Part shown: piece by piece, positions 1 to 6,027 of the stretch
Layout of the letters: each line of letters starts with the position of its first letter
How positions within the stretch are numbered: position 1 is the stretch's first letter
From: an uncultured Alphaproteobacteria bacterium
Lineage (GTDB): Bacteria; Pseudomonadota; Alphaproteobacteria; Micavibrionales; Micavibrionaceae
DNA length: 6,027 nucleotides
Direction: 5' to 3'
Assembly: GCA_937128575.1 (NCBI GenBank)
Contig: CAKZMN010000288.1
Span: 1-6,027, forward strand
Made by a program: the position numbers and the translations under genes
Notes under the pieces: generated by a model
What the model was told of the DNA's origin: nothing
Seen by the model: only the letters and a program-made list of their open reading frames with translations
Databases searched by the model: none

Positions 1-1
1 A

Positions 2-772
2 AGCGATGAGGATGCTGACTTTATGCGCTCGCTGGTTATCCATGATGACGGCGATGTGATTGCCATTAATAAGCCATATGGCTTGGCGGTGCAGGGTGGC
101 ACCAAAATTGGACGGCACGTCGACGGTATGCTGGATGCGTTAATGAATAAAGAAGGCGTGCGCCCAAGATTAGTACACCGCTTAGATAAAGACACAAGCG
201 GGGTTCTCTTGCTCGCAAGATCGGCCAAGGTCGCAAAAGCTTTGGGAGAGCGTTTTAAAAGCAGAGAGATCAGAAAAATATATTGGGCCGTTGTCACGCG
301 CGTCCCTGAATCGCAAGCGGGCGCAATCCGCGCGCCTATTATTAAGGCCGGCGGCGCAAATAAGGAGCGCATGGTTGTTGACGATAAAGAAGGTAAAAAA
401 TCTGTCACTGAATATGAGGTCATCGAGCATGCGCATCGCCAAGCGGCATTCCTTGCATTTTGGCCGCGCACTGGTCGCACGCACCAAATTCGTGTGCATG
501 CCGAACTCATGGGGTGTCCGATATTGGGCGATAAAAAATATAAAGGTCTACCGCATGAGGGATACCACGACCCGGAAGAGTTTGATTTGACGCAAATGGA
601 ACTTGCTGATCGTCTTCACCTTCATGCGCATCGCATTACGTGCTCTCACCCTACACAAAAGGGCGCACTGGATATTGTCGCTCCCTTGTCGCCAGAATTG
701 AAAAAAAGCTGGAAGTCATTAGGGTTTGACTCTTCCTTTAAGGGCGATATTTTTGAGAATGTCAAAATTTAA
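2..772 (+). CDS. rluC: Ribosomal large subunit pseudouridine synthase, RluC type (5' partial)
   Basis: RluA-family enzyme that isomerises uridine to pseudouridine in 23S rRNA; RluC of E. coli acts at U955, U2504 and U2580. The frame is open to the left edge, and the seven codons before the Met at 23 (SDEDADF) read like the linker after the N-terminal S4 domain. The true start and S4 domain therefore lie outside the window, and the ATG at 23 is internal. Counting from that Met, the NKPYGLAVQGG stretch is at 17-26, the catalytic motif HRLDKDTSG at 52-60 with Asp55 as the expected nucleophile, and the family motif RTGRTHQIRVHAELMG at about 149-164. The AVQGG stretch and short spacing to HRLD favour RluC over RluD. 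No frameshift or missing catalytic residue is seen. The TAA stop lies 18 bases before the next ATG, so it is probably co-transcribed with the AsmA gene. Family is certain; target sites are inferred. Confidence 0.93.
   Translation, partial: SDEDADFMRSLVIHDDGDVIAINKPYGLAVQGGTKIGRHVDGMLDALMNKEGVRPRLVHRLDKDTSGVLLLARSAKVAKALGERFKSREIRKIYWAVVTRVPESQAGAIRAPIIKAGGANKERMVVDDKEGKKSVTEYEVIEHAHRQAAFLAFWPRTGRTHQIRVHAELMGCPILGDKKYKGLPHEGYHDPEEFDLTQMELADRLHLHAHRITCSHPTQKGALDIVAPLSPELKKSWKSLGFDSSFKGDIFENVKI
726..753 (+). promoter_or_regulatory. Possible internal promoter for the AsmA gene
   Basis: TTGACT (726-731, 5 of 6) and TATTTT (748-753, 4 of 6) are 16 bases apart within the last codons of rluC. The predicted start near 760 would give a leader of about 30 bases before ATG 791. 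It is inside coding sequence and may be chance. Confidence 0.3.
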
Positions 773-773
773 T

Positions 774-785
774 TGAGAAAGAGAA
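774..785 (+). promoter_or_regulatory. Ribosome-binding stretch deciding the AsmA start
   Basis: A purine run, GAGAAAGAGAA, ends about five bases before ATG 791. It follows the in-frame TTG at 773 and so supports initiation at 791, giving 573 rather than 579 residues. Confidence 0.55.
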
Positions 786-790
786 ATGCC

Positions 791-2512
791 ATGAGCAAAG
801 ACAAAAATGAAACGCCCAAAAAACGAAGTTGGCTGAAGCGTTTGTTTAAGTTCTCTGTTTTTCTGACTCTTTTCTTCGCAGTCATCTTTACCGTGATGGC
901 TAATCTTGGTGGTGCAAATGACATGTATAGATCCGCTGTTGAAGAGTTTGTATCAGAGGCGACTGGCTATCCTGCAAGCGTTAAAACGCTCAATAATATG
1001 ACATTTTTCCCAGAGGTAGGCTTTGATTTTGAAGGAGTGGAGCTCTTTGAAAGCGCGGATAATAAAGCGTCTGTTGGTTCTGCTAAGAAAATTTCTATTG
1101 CCCTTAGTTTTTGGGACATGGCGTTTCAAACCGGCAAGCTCTCTCAGCTCCATATAGAAGGTGTAGAAGCGCAAGCGGGAGTCTTCATGGACAAAGCTGT
1201 GAACATTGAATTGGCTACAATTAAGGAAGAAGAGGGCAAACTCCCTAAACTTTTTGTTACAGGGCACATTGATAAATATCCGGTGCGCGCCACCATGGAC
1301 ATGAAGCTCTATGGTACAGAAAAAAACAAGGCGTACGGCTTTGATGATGATCGCGCCTTTGAACTAGAGCTCGGTGAGGTATCTGCAAAAGGCACGGCGC
1401 GCAATAAAGTCACGGGAACAATATTTGAAGATTTAGATATATCATTAAGCGGCGCAAAAGTTGCCACGGGACATGTTTCGATGTCTAACAATTTTGAAGG
1501 TGTGTTGAAAGTTGAAGAATATGGCAGCGTCCTGTCGCCAAATTTGAAAATTGAATTTGATGAAAAACCGACGATAATATCTGGAGAAATATCAAGCGCG
1601 GCTTTGCGCATGGGGGACATATCTGATGGTTCTCGCTTTAGAAGATTGATTGATTATTTAGAGGCCGCGTTACTGGTTAAAAAGAAAAATGCACCGCTTG
1701 ATTTCTCGAAAGCAAATCTTGATGTGAAACTGGACGCAGAAAAATTTTATGCAGGCGATGTAAATCTGGGTCCCTTAAAGCTAGATATTGATATGGTTGA
1801 TGGGGTTTTGAAAATTAACCCAGAGGGCTCCTCCATTTCATCAGGGAAAATTAAAGGATTGGTCAGTATAGATGCCTCTGCGTCACCGGCAAAACTTGAT
1901 ATAAATATTAATGTGAAAAATATGAATTATGGCCTGTTGCAAGATGGCGTTAGCGGCAGCGGCAATGCTTTGGTTAAGTTAAAGGCGACGGGAAAAACGA
2001 TGGACGCCTTCAAATCAAACCTGCAGGGGCAATTCAGCTTTACAGGCGGTGAGGGGAAATTTGGTTCTGCTCTTGCTAACTTGTGGGGGCGCGGCGTGGT
2101 GAATACGATATTGCCTAGCTTTGGAGAGGGTGAGGCTTTGTCGGTTAATTGCGCGATAGTCGATTTTAATATCGAGAACAGCATAGCTAAAAGCAATGCT
2201 CTGTTTATTGATGGTACGCATGTCACATTCGCGGGTGATGGCACGTATGACATTGCCAATGATAATCTGGACATTGTTTTAAAACCCAAACAAAAAGAAA
2301 TATCGATCGGTGATTTATCTTCTGCTTTGCAAATTAAGGGGCCTTTATCAAAGCCCTCTGTATCACCAAGTTTACTTGGTTTAGGCAAGAAGGTTGGTGG
2401 CTTACTTTTAGGCGCTGTTAATCCAGCTTTTCTTGCTTTTTCTTTCGCAGACCTTGGTTTGAGCGATAGTCACCCATGTGCAAGTTACATCAAAGCCGCA
2501 GAAGAAAAGTAG
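791..2512 (+). CDS. AsmA family protein
   Basis: Predicted 573-residue envelope protein of the AsmA superfamily. Members are anchored in the inner membrane, with a long periplasmic beta-rich groove linked to outer-membrane homeostasis and lipid transport. Seen here: a basic N-terminus (KKRSWLKRLFK, about 10-20), one hydrophobic segment at about 21-37 with no clear signal-peptidase site, then several hundred residues of alternating short beta-type repeats. The C-terminal part (about 415-540) has the AsmA pattern of a GGEGKFG segment, a long DFNIENSIAKS-type strand, a FAGDGTYDIANDNLDIVL segment and KGPLSKPSVSP, followed by a Gly/Leu-rich stretch and a lone Cys near the end. ATG 791 is preferred because an AG-rich ribosome-binding stretch (774-785) precedes it; an in-frame TTG at 773 abuts the rluC stop and has no such site. 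The gene ends 7 bases before the ATP12 start. Substrate and exact subfamily cannot be read from the sequence. Confidence 0.85.
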   Translation: MSKDKNETPKKRSWLKRLFKFSVFLTLFFAVIFTVMANLGGANDMYRSAVEEFVSEATGYPASVKTLNNMTFFPEVGFDFEGVELFESADNKASVGSAKKISIALSFWDMAFQTGKLSQLHIEGVEAQAGVFMDKAVNIELATIKEEEGKLPKLFVTGHIDKYPVRATMDMKLYGTEKNKAYGFDDDRAFELELGEVSAKGTARNKVTGTIFEDLDISLSGAKVATGHVSMSNNFEGVLKVEEYGSVLSPNLKIEFDEKPTIISGEISSAALRMGDISDGSRFRRLIDYLEAALLVKKKNAPLDFSKANLDVKLDAEKFYAGDVNLGPLKLDIDMVDGVLKINPEGSSISSGKIKGLVSIDASASPAKLDININVKNMNYGLLQDGVSGSGNALVKLKATGKTMDAFKSNLQGQFSFTGGEGKFGSALANLWGRGVVNTILPSFGEGEALSVNCAIVDFNIENSIAKSNALFIDGTHVTFAGDGTYDIANDNLDIVLKPKQKEISIGDLSSALQIKGPLSKPSVSPSLLGLGKKVGGLLLGAVNPAFLAFSFADLGLSDSHPCASYIKAAEEK

Positions 2513-2519
2513 TAAGGCT

Positions 2520-3230
2520 ATGAAACGTTTTTATACAATGGTTAGTCATCGAAAAACCGACGTGCAATACCAAATTTTGCTCGATGCTAAGCCGATCAAT
2601 ACACCCTTCAAAAACACACTGCATGTTTTTCAACAGGGGCTGGCTGACGCGCTGGTGAAGGAGTGGTCATCGCAAGTTGATAAAATCGTACCAGACACCA
2701 TGCCTTTGACCCAAATCGTTAGCACCAAAATTGATAAGGTCTCTAATGAGCGCGCGCAGATGAGCGCTGAAGTCCTCAAATTCTTTAACACTGATCTATT
2801 ATGCTATCGCACTGACGCCCCTGCGGAGTTGTTAAGGGCACAAGAAAATGCGTGGGATCCTGTTCTTAAATGGTTTGCGCAGCGCTTTGGTAGCGAGCTC
2901 GAAACAACACAAACACTAGTTGCCCTTAAGCAGAGCCAAGCCGCGCACGATGCGATTAGAGTGTATGTTGAAGCGCTAGACGATGATCGCTTCACAATAT
3001 TACAAATGATCACGCCCCTTGCGGGTTCCATTATATTGGCAATGGCCTTTATTGAAGGTGAAGTAGGTGGTCAAAAACTATTTGATTGCACTCACGTTGA
3101 AGAGGCGTTTAAGGCCGAAATATATAATGAAGAAAAATATGGGCCCGACCCCGCGCAAGAAAAGAAAGACGCGGCGATGCTGGTTGATCTAAAGGCCGCT
3201 GAAAGCTTCTTAAAATATCTCTGTGAGTAG
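2520..3230 (+). CDS. ATP12 family F1-ATPase assembly chaperone
   Basis: Predicted 236-residue cytoplasmic chaperone. Its mitochondrial homologue Atp12p binds free F1 alpha subunit and prevents its aggregation before the alpha3beta3 hexamer forms. The family hallmarks appear in order: N-terminal MKRFY, LLDAKPINTP at 20-29, EWSSQ at 48-52, PDTMPLTQI at 58-66, TDLLCYR at 91-97, P..L...Q..AWDPVLKWF at 101-119, and a C-terminal EIYNEEKYGPD (200-210) followed by a DLKAAESFL helix. The length is normal for a bacterial member. ATG 2520 is chosen because bacterial ATP12 proteins usually begin M-K-R-F-Y. An in-frame ATG at 2478 would add 14 unconserved residues and overlap the AsmA gene by 35 bases. 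AAGG (2514-2517) is close to the start, and a purine-rich GAAGAAAAG (2501-2509) is also available. In bacteria the family is essentially alphaproteobacterial, which makes this the main taxonomic marker in the window. Confidence 0.93.
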   Translation: MKRFYTMVSHRKTDVQYQILLDAKPINTPFKNTLHVFQQGLADALVKEWSSQVDKIVPDTMPLTQIVSTKIDKVSNERAQMSAEVLKFFNTDLLCYRTDAPAELLRAQENAWDPVLKWFAQRFGSELETTQTLVALKQSQAAHDAIRVYVEALDDDRFTILQMITPLAGSIILAMAFIEGEVGGQKLFDCTHVEEAFKAEIYNEEKYGPDPAQEKKDAAMLVDLKAAESFLKYLCE

Positions 3231-3245
3231 TTAGACATAATTTTC

Positions 3246-3274
3246 TTGGTGTTTTTCATATTGTATGTTATATT
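3246..3274 (+). promoter_or_regulatory. Candidate sigma-70 type promoter for the 83-residue gene
   Basis: TTGGTG at 3246-3251 and TATATT at 3269-3274 are separated by 17 bases. The -10 matches consensus at 5 of 6 positions and the -35 at 3 of 6. The predicted transcription start near 3281 would give a leader of about 40 bases. It lies in the only sizeable gap of the plus-strand cluster. This gap is AT-rich, so chance similarity is possible. Confidence 0.5.
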
Positions 3275-3309
3275 CCGTGAAATTATTACAAATAGCGCCA
3301 TTGAATGGC

Positions 3310-3313
3310 AGGA
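3310..3313 (+). promoter_or_regulatory. Ribosome-binding site deciding the start of the 83-residue gene
   Basis: AGGA lies eight bases before ATG 3322. No comparable sequence precedes the upstream in-frame ATG at 3265, so this site selects the shorter protein. Confidence 0.6.
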
Positions 3314-3321
3314 ATATTGAG

Positions 3322-3573
3322 ATGAACAACCGTTCCTACGGACTTGGAAACGCTGGCCCTGTATACCCTTCACGCGAAGAAAGCCTGATGGTGGCTTGTG
3401 AACAAAAGAAAATGGATAAGGCTAAAAAATTAGCAGTTTTGCTCACGAAAATTTTTGCTGAGTACGCTGATTTACAAAAAGATCCAGCAGTTAGAGAGCT
3501 TCTGTGTGATTATCATCTCCGCGGCGCAATTCAAGAGATAGACCCTAACTTCGAATTCCCTGAAGTCAATTAA
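3322..3573 (+). CDS. Hypothetical small protein, 83 residues
   Basis: I do not recognise this protein. Starting at ATG 3322 it has 83 residues: a polar Gly/Asn/Pro-containing head (1-18), a charged region likely to be helical (about 19-50, with QKKMDKAKKLAVLLTKIF), a second likely helix around PAVRELLCDYHLRGAIQEI, and an acidic tail. There is no membrane segment or signal peptide, so it is probably cytosolic. The start is supported by AGGA at 3310-3313, eight bases upstream. An in-frame ATG at 3265 would add 19 residues but falls inside the candidate -10 region and has no ribosome-binding site. It stands 91 bases after the ATP12 gene with its own promoter-like sequence, and its stop is three bases from that of the convergent membrane-protein gene. 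Coding is supported by the open frame, the ribosome-binding site and the good fit between neighbours, not by homology. Confidence 0.65.
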   Translation: MNNRSYGLGNAGPVYPSREESLMVACEQKKMDKAKKLAVLLTKIFAEYADLQKDPAVRELLCDYHLRGAIQEIDPNFEFPEVN

Positions 3574-3575
3574 TC

Positions 3576-3600
3576 GCTAAAGCCAACTAAGTGGCTTTGC
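3576..3600. terminator. Hairpin at the convergent junction, possible bidirectional terminator
   Basis: AAAGCCA (3579-3585) and TGGCTTT (3592-3598) form a perfect 7-bp inverted repeat around a 6-base loop. GC pairs at the outer ends (3576-3577 with 3599-3600) extend it across a single bulged base. It begins three bases after the stop of the 83-residue gene and overlaps the last codons and the stop of the minus-strand gene. Neither strand has a proper run of T after the stem (only TTT on each side), so an efficient intrinsic terminator is uncertain. Confidence 0.45.
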
Positions 3601-4119
3601 TACGCGGTAGCCTTTCATAGCGCGCGATAAGCCGCGCACATAACGCACCAAAAAATAAATTAAAATAGGGGCAGCCGCAATGAAGCCACTAACAATAAAA
3701 GCCTTCATATTGATCGTGGTATAGTCATCAAGACAGGGATCAAATACGCGCATTAGCGCCATCATATCCATGCTAGCGGCTTGCGTGCCTAAATTCATTA
3801 AATGGGAAATGCAGGGGCTAAGGGGTGTGTTGTCAATAAACGCAAGCAAGTACGCGCATCCGATAGTCATCGTAACAATAGCAAACAAGCTGCTGATCCA
3901 AATTGTACGAATGATGAACGTCATGTGGTTTGCGCTTAAACTGCCAATCTCATGTTTCTTGCGCATAACATAAGCCGCAATCATTACGCCAGTTAGAAGT
4001 ATAAGAGATAGAGCGGCCGCCGCGATGGTTGGCACAACAGATAATATGAGTGAAGCGCCTAATGCTCCATAAATTTGGAGCAAGGCTTTCTTTTCTTTTT
4101 CTATCGCATTTCCATCCAT
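3577..4119 (-). CDS. Four-helix inner-membrane protein, COG3671/DUF4870-like
   Basis: Predicted 180-residue integral membrane protein of unknown function. Hydrophobic segments lie at about 13-30, 32-52, 68-95 and 139-161. After the second comes a basic loop and SANHMTFIIRTIWI (62-75). This resembles the SHF.(W/F)QIRTFW signature that I associate with the uncharacterised COG3671/DUF4870-like membrane proteins. The C-terminal YVRGLSRAMKGYRVAKPLSWL, where a helix exit leads into RGL and a short basic tail, fits the same pattern. A roughly 45-residue loop between helices 3 and 4 holds two Cys (103, 129) and a Met-rich patch. The start codon overlaps the mutL stop (TAATG) and no clear Shine-Dalgarno sequence precedes it, so translation is probably coupled to mutL. 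Family assignment rests on motif memory only; a role in repair should not be inferred from position. Confidence 0.75.
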   Translation of the reverse strand: MDGNAIEKEKKALLQIYGALGASLILSVVPTIAAAALSLILLTGVMIAAYVMRKKHEIGSLSANHMTFIIRTIWISSLFAIVTMTIGCAYLLAFIDNTPLSPCISHLMNLGTQAASMDMMALMRVFDPCLDDYTTINMKAFIVSGFIAAAPILIYFLVRYVRGLSRAMKGYRVAKPLSWL

Positions 4120-5945
4120 TAGCTGCGCCCAAATAATTTTTCAATGTCACTAAGCTTGAGCTCAATATAAGTCGGTCGCCCGTGATTGCACTGACCGGAA
4201 TAGGGGGTCTCTTCCATTTGCCTTAATAGCGCATTCATTTCATCTGCGTTCATGCGGCGCCCTGATCGTACGGAGCCATGGCAGGCCATCGTCGATAAAA
4301 TTTCATTGATGCGTTCTTCTAATCCATCAACCGCGTCGCTATCTAAAACCTCATCCGCTAAATCGCGGATAAGGCGTTGTATATTAGCCTTCTGCCCTAA
4401 AATTGCGGGCACGCTCTGTACCGCCAAAGCCCCAGAGCCAAATGGTTCTATATCAAGCCCTAGTTTCGAAAGTTGGTCTGCATGTGCCATTAAGCGCTCG
4501 GTCTGAGTATCATCTAATTCAACAATTTCTGGTGATAACAAACCCTGTTTCTCAATACCGTGATCCTTAAGTTGATTTTTAAAACGCTCGTAAACTAGGC
4601 GCTCATGCGCCGCGTGTTGATCAACGACAACAAGCCCGTTTTCGCTTTGCGCGATAATATAGTTCTCATGTATTTGCGCGCGAGCAGCGCCAAGCGGGTA
4701 AGATATGGCCGCCTCATGTAATGTTTCCTCAGCGCGCGCAGAGGGCATTGTATGCATCTGTGGTTGCTGCGCTTCATAGGGTAGGGATTGTGGCTCGGCT
4801 AAGTTGCCATAGGCATAATGCGATGGCACGGCGGCGGATGATCCGCGGTGCATGGGCAGTGGCGGCGCGAAATGATTGGCCGCTGAGCTGTGTGATCCTG
4901 CGCCTAAATGACCGGGACGCATGGATGATAAGGCGCTGTAGGAAACGCTAGAGGAAGATTGAAACCCACCTTCAAGAAGCGCGTGTTTAAGCGCGCTAAT
5001 AATCAGGCCGCGCACAATAGCGGGGTCGCGAAAGCGCACCTCAGTTTTAGCCGGATGAACGTTCACATCAACCTCGTCGGACGGCAGGTCAAGAAACAGA
5101 GCGATCATAGGATAACGGCTTTTGGCAATAACATCTGCATATGCCGCGCGCACACATCCGCCAAGAAGCTTATCCTTAACCGGACGGCCATTAACGAACA
5201 AATATTGATATTGCGCTGTGCCGCGATGCAGTGTGGGAAGACCAGCAAAACCAGTTAGCTTTATACCTTCACGCTCTGCATCAATTTTCATCGCATTCTC
5301 GCCAAACTCACGCCCTAAAATTGTAGCCAGCCTGCTCTGTGAATCCAAAACAGCAATATGGTTTAAGCTCTTTTTATCATCATTATTAAGCGTGAAGCTA
5401 ATATGTGGAAAGGCCATAGAAAGCCGCGTTAAGGTGTCTTTGATGGCCATGCTCTCGGCGCGTTCTGACTTCATAAATTTCAAGCGCGCAGGGGTAGCGT
5501 AAAATAAATCTCTAACTTCAATTTGTGTGCCGCTAGGATAGGAAGAGGGCGATGGTTCGCCTTTTTTACCGCCTTCAGCAATAATTTCCCATGCGTTACT
5601 ATCTTTTTCTCTCGTCGATATTTTTACGCGCGCAATGGCGGCAATCGAAGCCAAGGCTTCGCCGCGAAAACCGAGATGCTCAATGTTCAGTAAATCATTG
5701 CCAGGAAGTTTTGAGGTTGCGTGGCGATCAAGCGCCGCAATTAAATCGTCGCGCCCCATACCAAAGCCATTATCTTTGACCACAATGAGGCTTTTGCCGC
5801 CGTCACGAATGCTCACTTCAATGCTGGTGGCGCCCGCATCAATAGAATTCTCAACCATTTCTTTAATGGCCGCCGCTGGTCGCTCAATCACCTCACCGGC
5901 TGCGATTTGGTTGATGAGGGTCTCTGGTAGATGTCTAATACGCAT
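4119..5945 (-). CDS. mutL: DNA mismatch repair protein MutL (endonuclease type)
   Basis: Mismatch-repair matchmaker that couples MutS recognition of a mispair to strand incision and removal. The 608 residues are full length. The N-terminal GHKL ATPase shows NQIAAGEVIERP at 12-23, ENSIDAGA at 32-39, DNGFGM at 58-63, ATSKL at 76-80 and GFRGEAL at 92-98. The transducer domain follows with FVNGRPV at 250-256 and VNVHPAKTEVRF at 294-305. A Ser/Pro/His-rich linker with low conservation spans about 328-410. The C-terminal dimerisation domain has DQHAAHERLVYE at 442-453, matching the metal-binding DQHA(X)2E(X)4E endonuclease motif, then ACHGSVRSG at 554-562, CNHGRP at 586-591 and FGR at the C-terminus. 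All nuclease motifs are present, as expected in species lacking MutH. The ATG at 5945 gives the standard N-terminus. No Shine-Dalgarno sequence is seen, and a promoter lies immediately upstream. Confidence 0.98.
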   Translation of the reverse strand: MRIRHLPETLINQIAAGEVIERPAAAIKEMVENSIDAGATSIEVSIRDGGKSLIVVKDNGFGMGRDDLIAALDRHATSKLPGNDLLNIEHLGFRGEALASIAAIARVKISTREKDSNAWEIIAEGGKKGEPSPSSYPSGTQIEVRDLFYATPARLKFMKSERAESMAIKDTLTRLSMAFPHISFTLNNDDKKSLNHIAVLDSQSRLATILGREFGENAMKIDAEREGIKLTGFAGLPTLHRGTAQYQYLFVNGRPVKDKLLGGCVRAAYADVIAKSRYPMIALFLDLPSDEVDVNVHPAKTEVRFRDPAIVRGLIISALKHALLEGGFQSSSSVSYSALSSMRPGHLGAGSHSSAANHFAPPLPMHRGSSAAVPSHYAYGNLAEPQSLPYEAQQPQMHTMPSARAEETLHEAAISYPLGAARAQIHENYIIAQSENGLVVVDQHAAHERLVYERFKNQLKDHGIEKQGLLSPEIVELDDTQTERLMAHADQLSKLGLDIEPFGSGALAVQSVPAILGQKANIQRLIRDLADEVLDSDAVDGLEERINEILSTMACHGSVRSGRRMNADEMNALLRQMEETPYSGQCNHGRPTYIELKLSDIEKLFGRS

Positions 5946-5951
5946 GGAATG

Positions 5952-5981
5952 ACTATAGCGCGCAAATCCGTGTTTTGTAAA
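5952..5981 (-). promoter_or_regulatory. Candidate mutL promoter
   Basis: Reading the minus strand, TTTACA (5981-5976) and TATAGT (5957-5952) are separated by 18 bases, and each matches the sigma-70 consensus at 5 of 6 positions. Only six bases lie between the -10 and the mutL ATG, so the predicted transcription start falls on or beside the start codon. Confidence 0.6.
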
Positions 5982-6027
5982 AACCAGCGAAATGGGCAGA
6001 TAAATGATGGTGGATAACTAGGGTGCT

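Noticed and set aside
773..790. TTG start for the AsmA gene at 773
   Set aside because: It directly follows the rluC stop without a ribosome-binding site, while ATG 791 has a purine-rich stretch at a suitable distance.
1927..2388. Antisense open frame of 153 codons opposite the AsmA gene
   Set aside because: The translation is low in structure and resembles no family, and the opposite strand is clearly coding; it is a shadow of the AsmA frame.
2478..2519. Longer ATP12 start at ATG 2478
   Set aside because: It would overlap the AsmA gene by 35 bases and add 14 residues before the conserved MKRFY N-terminus.
3092..3373. Minus-strand frame of 93 codons across the gap after ATP12
   Set aside because: It is mostly antisense to the ATP12 C-terminus and overlaps the start of the 83-residue gene; composition is not protein-like.
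3950..4165. Minus-strand frame spanning the mutL/membrane-protein junction
   Set aside because: It overlaps two real genes in another frame and has no plausible domain or start site.
4720..4962. Possible repeat or low-complexity insertion in the middle of mutL
   Set aside because: It is the variable Ser/Pro/His/Ala-rich linker normal between the ATPase and dimerisation domains, with no exact repeat units.
1..6027. Search for a defence system, toxin-antitoxin pair, mobile element, CRISPR array or tRNA
   Set aside because: No transposase, integrase, repeat array, cloverleaf or recognisable toxin pair was seen; all but one or two genes are ordinary housekeeping families.

Overview
The window looks like a chromosomal housekeeping segment from an alphaproteobacterium of moderate GC content (judged by eye, not counted). 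The best taxonomic clue is an ATP12-type F1-ATPase assembly chaperone, a family that in bacteria is essentially limited to Alphaproteobacteria and is shared with mitochondria. The RluC linker and catalytic region and the MutL C-terminal motifs also read as alphaproteobacterial. I cannot name a genus.

Layout: a plus-strand cluster fills roughly the first 3.2 kb. It begins with the 3' part of an RluC-type 23S rRNA pseudouridine synthase, cut by the left window edge. Next come an AsmA-family envelope protein and an ATP12 chaperone. These three genes are separated by only 7 to 18 bases and probably form one transcript. After a 91-base gap with its own promoter-like sequence lies a small gene for an 83-residue protein I do not recognise. 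A minus-strand pair, mutL followed by a four-helix membrane protein, converges on it from the right. The two stop codons are three bases apart, and a perfect 7-bp inverted repeat sits at the junction. The last 82 bases are the mutL upstream region.

The genes do not form one pathway. They cover rRNA modification, envelope lipid homeostasis, ATP synthase assembly and mismatch repair, plus two uncharacterised proteins. MutL carries the full set of endonuclease motifs, so repair here probably follows the MutH-independent route.

I see no mobile element, CRISPR array, tRNA or rRNA, toxin-antitoxin pair or defence system, and no evidence of a new multi-gene system. The points most worth checking are a mutL promoter placed so that the mRNA could be leaderless, a terminator-like hairpin inside the last codons of the membrane-protein gene, the start-stop overlap of that gene with mutL, and the small orphan gene.
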